Made by a program: the position numbers and the translations under genes. A model generated the notes under the pieces. It was not told the origin of the DNA, made no database searches, and saw only the letters and a program-made list of their open reading frames with translations. A DNA stretch of 64,000 nt from Paenibacillus camerounensis (GTDB lineage: Bacteria; Bacillota; Bacilli; Paenibacillales; Paenibacillaceae): assembly GCF_000723885.1 (NCBI RefSeq), contig NZ_CCDG010000006.1:62001-126000 (forward strand). Reading direction: 5' to 3'. Shown here piece after piece: positions 56,161 to 63,285 of this stretch. Position 1 is the first letter of the stretch; each line of letters begins with the position of its first letter.

Positions 56161-56766
56161 ATGAGAAACGGAACATTAATCGAGGAAATCGTGGTACCGG
56201 CCTATGAGGGCAGAAGCGCAAGGGTCCGCAAAGGCCAGACGCTCTATATCATTGATGTGGAGGGCAAGCAGGTCGGTGATTTTGTCTGCTTCAATGCTGC
56301 CGATCATGATGAGCATGTCTCCCCTGTTCATATGCGGGCCTCACTCAGCAGTATCCGGCTCAAAATAGGCGACGGCCTGTACAGCAACTGCCGGCAGCCG
56401 CTGATGCAGCTGACTCAGGATACGGTGGGACGGCATGATTTCTTTTTTCCGGCATGTGACTATTACCGCTACAAGGTGGATTTCGGGCAGGATGAGCATC
56501 CGAACTGTCATGATAACCTCCAGAAGGCACTGCAGCAATATGGCCTGGGGAACCGGGAGCTGCCCGATCCGATCAACTGGTTCATGAACAATAAGCTGGA
56601 CGATAATCTCGACTATGTCATTGAAGAACCGCTCTCAAAGCCCGGTGATTATGTTGCCCTCCTCGCTCTGACGGATGTCATAGTCGCCCTCTCCTCCTGC
56701 TCGCAGGATCTGGCTCCGGTCAATGGATTCAAGGTCACTCCGCTGCTGATGCAGATTACTGGTTGA
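56161..56766 (+). CDS. DUF1989 / urea-carboxylase-associated family protein
   Basis: The 201-residue protein has the DUF1989 pattern: VRKGQTLYIIDVEGKQVGDFVCFNA, MRASLSSIRLKIGDGLYSNCRQPLMQLTQDTVGRHDFFFPACDYYRY, HPNCHDNL and SKPGDYVALLALTDVIVALSSCSQD. Cys and His residues in these segments are likely metal or catalytic ligands. The family includes subunits of carboxyguanidine deiminase in guanidine-degrading bacteria. One copy is present here, not the usual pair. ATG 56161 follows AGCAGGTG; an ATG at 56143 lacks a site. It suggests amidine chemistry linked to the compartment. Confidence 0.82.
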   Translation: MRNGTLIEEIVVPAYEGRSARVRKGQTLYIIDVEGKQVGDFVCFNAADHDEHVSPVHMRASLSSIRLKIGDGLYSNCRQPLMQLTQDTVGRHDFFFPACDYYRYKVDFGQDEHPNCHDNLQKALQQYGLGNRELPDPINWFMNNKLDDNLDYVIEEPLSKPGDYVALLALTDVIVALSSCSQDLAPVNGFKVTPLLMQITG

Positions 56767-56774
56767 ATACAGAG

Positions 56775-56812
56775 TGAACTTAAGAATCCGCCTGACTCCA
56801 TTCTTAAGTTCA
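56775..56812 (+). terminator. Perfect hairpin at the end of the BMC operon
   Basis: TGAACTTAAGAAT pairs exactly with ATTCTTAAGTTCA around a 12-base loop, 8 bases past the DUF1989 stop. No T tract follows, so it may stabilise the message or terminate weakly. Nothing else is recognised in 56813-56993 besides the ribosome site of the next gene. Confidence 0.6.
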
Positions 56813-56993
56813 GCAATATAGTCGCATATGTACAGGAATATCACTTTTGTTCACTCCCCCGGAATTCCGGTTTGTGCAAGGTTGTCAGCTTGCTGCACTG
56901 TTCTGTTCACCCTGTGAAGCTTATACTTATACTGTGAACAATACAGAACCAGGCCAAGCTGCCTGTACACAGAATGAATTCAGGGGGATGACA

Positions 56994-59225
56994 ATGAGAC
57001 TGAACAAGCTCGGCAACCGGAGAGCACTGTACAGCCGGATATTAGTCAGCATGACACTTTGCGTATCCTTGACCTTCCTTGCCTCCACCATCATTTATTA
57101 CAACTATTACATCGGCGTCGAAAAGACCCAGGCCTTCCGCTCCGACCTCAGCAATCTCACCCAGACCAGCAAAGAGGTTGTGAATATGAACGAGGCTGCA
57201 CAATCCCTGTCCTTTCAAATCTACCGCAACAGCACCATCTCCAAAATCGTCCTCTACGACAAGCCCGACATCTACGACGTCACCGCCGCCATGTCCGAGC
57301 TCGGGAATTACTTAAGCTCCATGCCTTACATTGAGTCCATCTATGTCTACAATCCAAAAAGCGCAAGAATCTACATCGCCTCCTCCCAAGGCCAGAACGG
57401 TGTGTATACCGAGCGGGAGCTGGTGGATACCGGGATTCTCGATATTTTGAACCATTATAAGGAATATAAGCCCTTCACTCCGATACCCCGCGTCTATTCG
57501 AACGGCGCCAAGGAGAATGATCAGGTCAGGGCCTATACCTTCCTGTGCTATGATGCCATCGGCTGGAACCGTTCAATTAATTCAGCAGTCATTGTGAATA
57601 TCTCCGCACCCTGGATCAACAAGGAGATTAACACACCGGAAGATTCTGAAAGCGCTACCTTTATTTTGTCTGACAATGGAACCTTCCTGTCCGGCAACAG
57701 CCTGGAGCAGCAGGAGCTCGCACCTGAAGAAGCACTGTGGGTGAAGCAGCAGATTAAGGGCGATGCTGAGGGCTATTTTATCGGAAAATTCGCAGGAGTT
57801 AACTCCCTGATCTCCTATACCGCACCGGATGCCCTGAGCTGGCAGTATGTCCGCATCACGCCGTATGACATCATCACCAGGCAGACGGACAGCATCCGCA
57901 ATGCCACTCTGCTGATCGCCGCCCTTATTCTTGTTGGGGGGTTCGGATTATCCTGGCTTACCTCCAGGACGCTATATTTGCCGATCAGCCGGATTGTCAA
58001 GGAAATGAATATTCTGGAGTCTGAGAAACGGGACAGCATGTTCATGATCAGGCAGAATACAATGCGCGATCTTGTGCTCGGCCTGAAGCCGCTGCAGTCG
58101 ATCCAGCAGATGGAGAAGCTGAGACAGCTTGGCATCCATTTTACTTTTAATGATGACTACCGGATGATCCTGCTGCGTATTGATAATTATAAAGAGCTGC
58201 GTGATGAGCGCTCCTCCTACCTGCTGGCCTACAAATTTGCGATTATGAACATTGCTTCGGAGATCTGCGGCACGACCTACCGGGTCGAAACCGTGGATAT
58301 GAATGATGACGGTATCCTTGTGCTGCTGAACATCGTTGACCCGAGCGAATATACCGACACCGGGCTGATCGAAACGCTGCTGCGTCAGCTTCAGCAGGCC
58401 TGCTCCGATTATCTCAAAATCAGCCTTACGCTCACCTACAGCCATATCGACCGGAATGCCCAGCAGCTGCACCAGCTCTACAAGCAGGTAAAAGATGCGT
58501 CGAACCACCGGCTGTTCTATGGACACGGCTGTATTATCAGCGCACAATCCATTAATGTGCTGCAGACCCATACGTACCACTATCCGACGGAAAAAGAAAA
58601 ACGTCTCGCCGATGCGCTCATGTCCGGTAAAGTGGAAGAAGCCAGCGAGCATTTCAGCTCGATTATCCGGGAAACGCAGGGCTACCCCTTCCATACTGTG
58701 CAATTAGCAGTGTCGAGACTTAGTGTGACGATAAAAGAAATCATCAGCACCGTCCAGAAACGCAATCGCCTGCAGATTGACGGGACGCCGGCACTGCCTG
58801 CTCTGGATTCAATCGAAACGGTCACAGAGCTGGAAGAGGCCTTCTCCGCCGTATTCAGTGAAATGCGTGAGCAGCTGTCCGAGAAAAAAAATGCCAAACA
58901 GCATGACCTGATCCGCCTCATCAACCAAAAAATTGAGGATAACTACAGAGAGCCGAATCTCAGCCTCAACCAGATTGCCGATGAGCTGGATATGTCGCCA
59001 ATCTATATCAGCCGCCTCTACAAGCAGCAGACCCTGAACAGCATCGTCGATGTGATCCTGGAGGTGCGGATGCGCGAGGTATGCAGCCTGCTGGAAAATA
59101 CCGATCTGCCGGTAACCGTTATCGCCGAGCGCTGCGGCTTCACCAGCAGCTCCTACCTGCACCGGATGTTCAAGCGCAGCTTCGGCACGACACCTAACGA
59201 TTACCGGCGCTCTAAAAATGCATAA
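56994..59225 (+). CDS. Membrane-bound AraC-type one-component regulator
   Basis: The 743-residue protein has a membrane helix at about 18-40, a large outside sensor domain (dCache-like) to about 295, a second helix at about 300-322, a long cytoplasmic linker, and a C-terminal AraC domain with LNQIADELDMSPIYISRLYKQQTL and IAERCGFTSSSYLHRMFKRSFGTTP. There is no kinase domain, so it binds DNA directly from the membrane. ATG 56994 follows AGGGGG by 6 bases; the open frame to 56847 lacks a site. It may control the BMC operon upstream or the importer at 60517-64000. Confidence 0.9.
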   Translation: MRLNKLGNRRALYSRILVSMTLCVSLTFLASTIIYYNYYIGVEKTQAFRSDLSNLTQTSKEVVNMNEAAQSLSFQIYRNSTISKIVLYDKPDIYDVTAAMSELGNYLSSMPYIESIYVYNPKSARIYIASSQGQNGVYTERELVDTGILDILNHYKEYKPFTPIPRVYSNGAKENDQVRAYTFLCYDAIGWNRSINSAVIVNISAPWINKEINTPEDSESATFILSDNGTFLSGNSLEQQELAPEEALWVKQQIKGDAEGYFIGKFAGVNSLISYTAPDALSWQYVRITPYDIITRQTDSIRNATLLIAALILVGGFGLSWLTSRTLYLPISRIVKEMNILESEKRDSMFMIRQNTMRDLVLGLKPLQSIQQMEKLRQLGIHFTFNDDYRMILLRIDNYKELRDERSSYLLAYKFAIMNIASEICGTTYRVETVDMNDDGILVLLNIVDPSEYTDTGLIETLLRQLQQACSDYLKISLTLTYSHIDRNAQQLHQLYKQVKDASNHRLFYGHGCIISAQSINVLQTHTYHYPTEKEKRLADALMSGKVEEASEHFSSIIRETQGYPFHTVQLAVSRLSVTIKEIISTVQKRNRLQIDGTPALPALDSIETVTELEEAFSAVFSEMREQLSEKKNAKQHDLIRLINQKIEDNYREPNLSLNQIADELDMSPIYISRLYKQQTLNSIVDVILEVRMREVCSLLENTDLPVTVIAERCGFTSSSYLHRMFKRSFGTTPNDYRRSKNA

Positions 59226-59305
59226 TGAGGCTGGCTTGAACAGGTGTTAGTCCTAACCTGCTTCTTTATAAATGCAACTAATACTTGGAACGAGGTGACC
59301 GGCAA

Positions 59306-59908
59306 GTGGAAAAGCAGAAGCTGATCCGCATCTTCGACAAGCAGGCTGCCCGGTACGACAGCCAAAGAGAAGATGCCCGGCAGATACGCTGGCGCCGACA
59401 GCTGATAAGCCATGCCAAGGGCGAGGTCCTTGAGCTGGCGGTAGGCGCAGGTGCTAATTTCCCGTACTATCCTCCGGGCATACAGCTTACCGCTGCAGAT
59501 TTCAGCGCGGCGATGCTCGCGAAGGCCAGACGTTCAGCGGAGCAGTATCAGATTGATACTACCCTCATCCGCTCAGACATAGAAGAGCTAAGCTTCCCTG
59601 ATCATTCGTTTGATACCATTGTGTCTACATTATCCTTTTGCAGCTATGCCCGTCCGCTTCCTGTACTGGAACACCTCAGCCGCTGGTGCAGACCCGGCGG
59701 GCAGATCCTGCTTATGGAGCATGGAATCAGCGAGAGCCCGGCCCTTGCCTTGGGCCTCAGAGCGCTCAACCCTCTGCTCTACCGGATCTACGGCTGCCAT
59801 CATACCCGTGACATCTTAGGTTTGGTTCGTGAATCCGGCCTCACCATCAACAAGTTGGAGAGCCACTGGCGGGGGATGGTACATCTAATCTGGGCCAGCC
59901 CCCAATAG
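59306..59908 (+). CDS. Class I SAM-dependent methyltransferase
   Basis: The 200-residue protein has the Rossmann methyltransferase motifs VLELAVGAGANFPYYP (motif I), LTAADFSAAMLAKAR, RSDIEELSFPDHSFDTIVSTLSFCS and LSRWCRPGGQILLMEHG. It resembles the UbiE/phosphatidylethanolamine-N-methyltransferase-like group. The GTG start at 59306 follows CGAGGTGA; a TTG at 59285 is the alternative. The substrate is not known, and it stands alone. Confidence 0.88.
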   Translation: MEKQKLIRIFDKQAARYDSQREDARQIRWRRQLISHAKGEVLELAVGAGANFPYYPPGIQLTAADFSAAMLAKARRSAEQYQIDTTLIRSDIEELSFPDHSFDTIVSTLSFCSYARPLPVLEHLSRWCRPGGQILLMEHGISESPALALGLRALNPLLYRIYGCHHTRDILGLVRESGLTINKLESHWRGMVHLIWASPQ

Positions 59909-59959
59909 TAACCGTAGCATCTAATTGTCTGCCTCCTTGCTGTCGTTGAGCTGCCCTCT

Positions 59960-60043
59960 CTTGCTCTTGTCCTTGTCCTTGTCCTTGTCCTTGCCCTTGC
60001 CCTTGTCCTTGCCCTTGCCCTTGCCCTTGTCCTTGCCCTTGTC
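59960..60043. repeat. Hexanucleotide microsatellite, 14 copies
   Basis: Fourteen tandem CTTGNC units (mostly CTTGTC or CTTGCC) run without a break. The complementary strand encodes a Gly-Gln stretch in an 87-residue open frame with no ribosome site, which is not credible as a gene. It is likely to vary in copy number between strains. Confidence 0.9.
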
Positions 60044-60188
60044 CTATTTCTAAGCTGTCCTTACAGCGTCCCGATGCTTCTCTTACATCGTCCTTTTCCT
60101 TTCGATACACTATTTTCTGCTCACCTTCTGCCGCACCTCATACCATCTCCAACTAAGCTCCCTCCTCCCCAGCTAAACCAACTTTCCT

Positions 60189-60224
60189 AAAGCCAGCCTC
60201 CATATCTGCCGGAGGCTGGCTTTT
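60189..60224. terminator. Strong hairpin terminator
   Basis: AAAGCCAGCCTCC pairs exactly with GGAGGCTGGCTTT around a 9-base loop and ends in TTTTCC. It is about 280 bases past the methyltransferase gene and may end that transcript. Confidence 0.7.
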
Positions 60225-60302
60225 CCTGCTGCTCCCCTCTCCCTGCCCCGGAGGCCGCTGGCTGACGGGCTGTGCTGGTTCGGGTTGTGCTGGTCATTCC
60301 AC

Positions 60303-60450
60303 GCTTAAAGCAGCGGAGAAAATAGAATGATTGTGGAACAGCGGCAGCGGCCGCCTTTGTGTCCGGATTTTTACCGCCAAGGTATAATCAGAAAATCTGG
60401 ACACAACAGCGGGTGGAACAACATTCTTTTTTCGGAGCGACCGCTTAAGC
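60303..60450. mobile_element. 148-bp palindromic element, MITE-like
   Basis: The ends are GCTTAAAGC and GCTTAAGC in inverted orientation, and the arms pair imperfectly along the whole element: AGAATGATTGT with ACAACATTCT, and TTGTGTCCGGATTTT with AAAATCTGGACACAA. It has no coding capacity. The size and structure suit a miniature inverted-repeat element or a repeat that folds into one long hairpin RNA. No target-site duplication was confirmed. Confidence 0.6.
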
Positions 60451-60474
60451 AATAATCCCGCACGCACCCAGCAA

Positions 60475-60508
60475 CAAAAAAGCCCCAAAAGCCATTGGCC
60501 TCCGGGGC
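60475..60508 (-). terminator. Terminator after the solute-binding protein gene
   Basis: On the minus strand GCCCC and GGGGC close a stem with inner GGCCaatGGC, followed by TTTTTTG. It lies 9 bases past the lipoprotein stop. Confidence 0.85.
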
Positions 60509-60516
60509 ATCCTCCA

Positions 60517-62127
60517 CTATTTAATACCTTTCTCCGCCACATAAGCGTTCCACTGCTTCGTCCACTCCGTCTGGATCTTTTCCAGCCCGGCTTGTTTAGC
60601 CTTCTGCAGGAAGGTGTCCAGGCCCTTGTCGATATCCTCTACAAGCCCGGCCTGCAGCGGGAAGAGGTACTGCTTCTCAACCTGCTCAAGCGCCGCTTTT
60701 TCCGCCTGGTAGGAGGAGTAGTCCTCCGCAAAGCCGAGGAACAGATCCGGCTTCTGGATTTTATCCAGCTCATCAAAGATGGCCTTCACCCCGTCGAAGC
60801 CCTGGTCAAACAGCATATATTCCGGATTCCGCCAGGCCCAGCCGTTCATTCCTTCGCGGGAGAAGCCGTTGCTGGTGCTGGTGCCGACCAGCTTGTAATA
60901 GCCGTTTTCGACGGTGTAGTTCTTGCCCTCAATACCGTACTGCGTCAGCAGGTTGTAACGCTTGTCGAGTACCAGCTTTTCATAGAAGGCCAGTGCACGT
61001 TCCGGGTTCTTGCTGCTCTTCGGAATCGCAAAGCCGTTATGAATCGGATGCACAGGCGTAGCATAGCCGGTGGTCAGACCAAACGGGGAATACGCCAGCT
61101 CCCACTCGGGATGGGTCGTACTAATCTTCATTTTCATGTCGTTATAGCGGGTCGGGTTATCCCCGAACATGCTGGCCGCTTTGCCGGAAGTAATCGGGTC
61201 CTGCATCGTGTCCTTGATGTTCAGCACGTTTTTAGGGATAAAGCCTTTGTCCGCCCAGCGCTTCATCGTTTTCAGCTCTTCTTTTTGCTCATCGGAGCCC
61301 CAGTAGGTATAGACCGTGGTAGGGGAATCATATTTTACGCCCATTCCGTAAGGGAGTGCACCGACCATTTTGTTAAGCTCCGTATAAATGTAATGGAGAT
61401 TATTGCCGATATCGCTGTTCAGGGACATTGGCATCAGATCCGGCTCGTTCGCGACAATGCCGTCCATGTACGCCTCATAGCTGGCCAGATCCTTGGGCAC
61501 CGGCAGATCATATTTCTTGCGCAGATCCTCGCGGTACACAAAGCCGTTGGTCACATACTCCTTATAAGTCGCAGGTACCGTGTAAATTTTGCCGTCAACC
61601 TTTACATCCTCCCACATTGATTTCGGGACGAACGTTTGCAGCTCAGGGGCAGCCTTAGGCAGCAGGTCGTCTATTGCCAGGAAAGCGCCGCGTTTTGCAT
61701 ACGACTGATATTGGGTCCAGTCCGCTGTAAAAATCAGATCAATCGCCTGCCCGGAGGAGAGCAGCAGCTTATATTTCTGATCCCAGTCCGTCCAACTGGT
61801 GTAGTTGAATTTGACGGTGGCGTTCAGCTCTTCCTGCGCCATTTTGTTGATCTCATCTTGAATGACCGGAAGATCCTTCGGCGCATCCCCAAGCATATAG
61901 AACTGGAGCTCCACTTTCTTCGACGTATCGATTCCGGTCTCTGCCGGGGCTGCTGTACTGGCGTTCTCTGTTGCCGCAGGAGTACCTGCGTTGCCGCCTT
62001 CTCCGCTGTTTGCCCCGTTTGCGCTGTTACCGCCATTGTTATTGCCCCCGCAGCCTGCAAGGAGCGATAAGGCCAGCGCCGCCGTTGTAAGCGTAACCAG
62101 AGATCTTCGGCCTGCTTTCTTTGTCAT
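60517..62127 (-). CDS. Solute-binding lipoprotein, LplA/YtcQ type
   Basis: The 536-residue lipoprotein has lipobox LLAGC at about residue 22-26, a Gly/Asn/Ala linker, and a family 1 binding domain with MAQEELNATVKFNYTSW and LLLSSGQAIDLIFTADWTQYQSYAKRGAF. It ends the operon with the two permeases at 62377 and 63286. The sugar is unknown. It differs clearly from the binding protein at 30868-32571. Confidence 0.9.
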   Translation of the reverse strand: MTKKAGRRSLVTLTTAALALSLLAGCGGNNNGGNSANGANSGEGGNAGTPAATENASTAAPAETGIDTSKKVELQFYMLGDAPKDLPVIQDEINKMAQEELNATVKFNYTSWTDWDQKYKLLLSSGQAIDLIFTADWTQYQSYAKRGAFLAIDDLLPKAAPELQTFVPKSMWEDVKVDGKIYTVPATYKEYVTNGFVYREDLRKKYDLPVPKDLASYEAYMDGIVANEPDLMPMSLNSDIGNNLHYIYTELNKMVGALPYGMGVKYDSPTTVYTYWGSDEQKEELKTMKRWADKGFIPKNVLNIKDTMQDPITSGKAASMFGDNPTRYNDMKMKISTTHPEWELAYSPFGLTTGYATPVHPIHNGFAIPKSSKNPERALAFYEKLVLDKRYNLLTQYGIEGKNYTVENGYYKLVGTSTSNGFSREGMNGWAWRNPEYMLFDQGFDGVKAIFDELDKIQKPDLFLGFAEDYSSYQAEKAALEQVEKQYLFPLQAGLVEDIDKGLDTFLQKAKQAGLEKIQTEWTKQWNAYVAEKGIK

Positions 62128-62144
62128 TATGAACCCTCCTAAAA

Positions 62145-62318
62145 GTTTTGTTTAGCATACACACCCTTGAGTCACTTCGGACAAAACTCGCTTCGGAAGC
62201 ATATGCCTAGTTTTGTTTAGCATACACACCCTTGAGTCACTTCGAACAAAACTTGCTTCGGAAGCATATGCCTCGTTTTGTTTAGCATACACACCCTTGA
62301 GTCACTTCGGACAAAACT
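62145..62318. repeat. 65-bp tandem repeat, 2.7 copies
   Basis: Units start at 62145, 62210 and 62275, each opening GTTTTGTTTAGCATACACAC and containing ACAAAACT and CTTCGGAAGCATATGCC. GTTTTGT and ACAAAAC within each unit are inverted. The array sits in the leader of the binding-protein gene, between it and the permease gene. It shares motifs with the 29-bp repeats at 1802-1869. Confidence 0.88.
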
Positions 62319-62376
62319 TATTGCTATGTCAGCCGGACAACAGGCACCCTTTGATAGCATGCTCTACTATTCGGTT

Positions 62377-63270
62377 CTAACCTTTTACAGCCCCGATCGT
62401 CAAGCCTTTTACGAAATACCGCTGAATGAACGGGTACAGGAACAGAATCGGTCCGGTAACCACAATGGCCATGGCCATCTTGGTGGATTCTGTCGGCAGG
62501 TCACTGCCCAGGCTGACCCCGGTGCCCGCCCCCATATTGGCGATAAACGCCGCGGAGTTGATTACATTGTACAGATGGAACTGCAGCTGATATTTATGCG
62601 GATCATTGATGAACAGTGAGGAGGAGAACCAGTCATTCCAGTACGCCAGAGCGAGGAACAGGCCCACCGTGGCAATACCGGGCATCGACAGCTGGAGCAC
62701 AATGCGCCAGTAAATCCGGAAATCGCCGGCCCCGTCGATTTTGGCCGATTCGAACAGCTCCTCGGGAACCGCCGAACGGATGAAGTTTTTCATCAGAATA
62801 ATCAGGAACGGGGTCATCAGTCCCGGAAAAATCAGCGCCCCATAAGAATCCGTCAGGTGCAGGTATTTGGTAATCATGATGTACCAGGGCACCAGCCCCC
62901 CGCCGAACAGCGTCGTAAAGTAGATATAGAAGGAGAACGTATTACGGTATTTAAAATCCTTACGTGCCAGCACATACCCGGCCATTGTCATAAAAAACAG
63001 CCCTGTCAGCGTACCAGTCACCGTCGTGAACAGCGTAACCCCGTAAGCCCGCAGCACCTCATCCGGGAAGGTGAACACCGTTTTGTAGCCCTCCAGCGAA
63101 AACTCCGCCGGGATCAGATGATAGCCATCCTTAATAATCGACTCATTGGCTGTCAGGGAGGCGGATATAATCAGCAGGAACGGTATCAGGCAGGCCAGCG
63201 AGCCGAGGATAATGACCGCATACGCCAATCCCTGCAGCAGCCTTGTATAATAATCGTCTTTAATATGCAT
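62377..63270 (-). CDS. CUT1 permease, LplC/YtcP type
   Basis: The 297-residue protein has six helices and the EAA loop ESAKIDGAGDFRIYWRIVLQLSMPG. It ends in PFIQRYFVKGLTIGAVKG, the conserved LplC/YtcP tail. It lies 15 bases downstream of its partner permease. The gap of 249 bases to the binding-protein gene holds the 65-bp repeats. Confidence 0.92.
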   Translation of the reverse strand: MHIKDDYYTRLLQGLAYAVIILGSLACLIPFLLIISASLTANESIIKDGYHLIPAEFSLEGYKTVFTFPDEVLRAYGVTLFTTVTGTLTGLFFMTMAGYVLARKDFKYRNTFSFYIYFTTLFGGGLVPWYIMITKYLHLTDSYGALIFPGLMTPFLIILMKNFIRSAVPEELFESAKIDGAGDFRIYWRIVLQLSMPGIATVGLFLALAYWNDWFSSSLFINDPHKYQLQFHLYNVINSAAFIANMGAGTGVSLGSDLPTESTKMAMAIVVTGPILFLYPFIQRYFVKGLTIGAVKG

Positions 63271-63285
63271 ACTCCTTCTCCCCTC

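Noticed and set aside
59847-60110. 87-residue Gly-Gln repeat protein on the minus strand
   Set aside because: The frame is a by-product of the CTTGNC microsatellite and has no ribosome site or flanking conserved sequence.
62278-62619. 113-residue plus-strand open frame
   Set aside because: It begins inside the 65-bp repeats and overlaps the 3' end of the LplC-type permease gene on the opposite strand.
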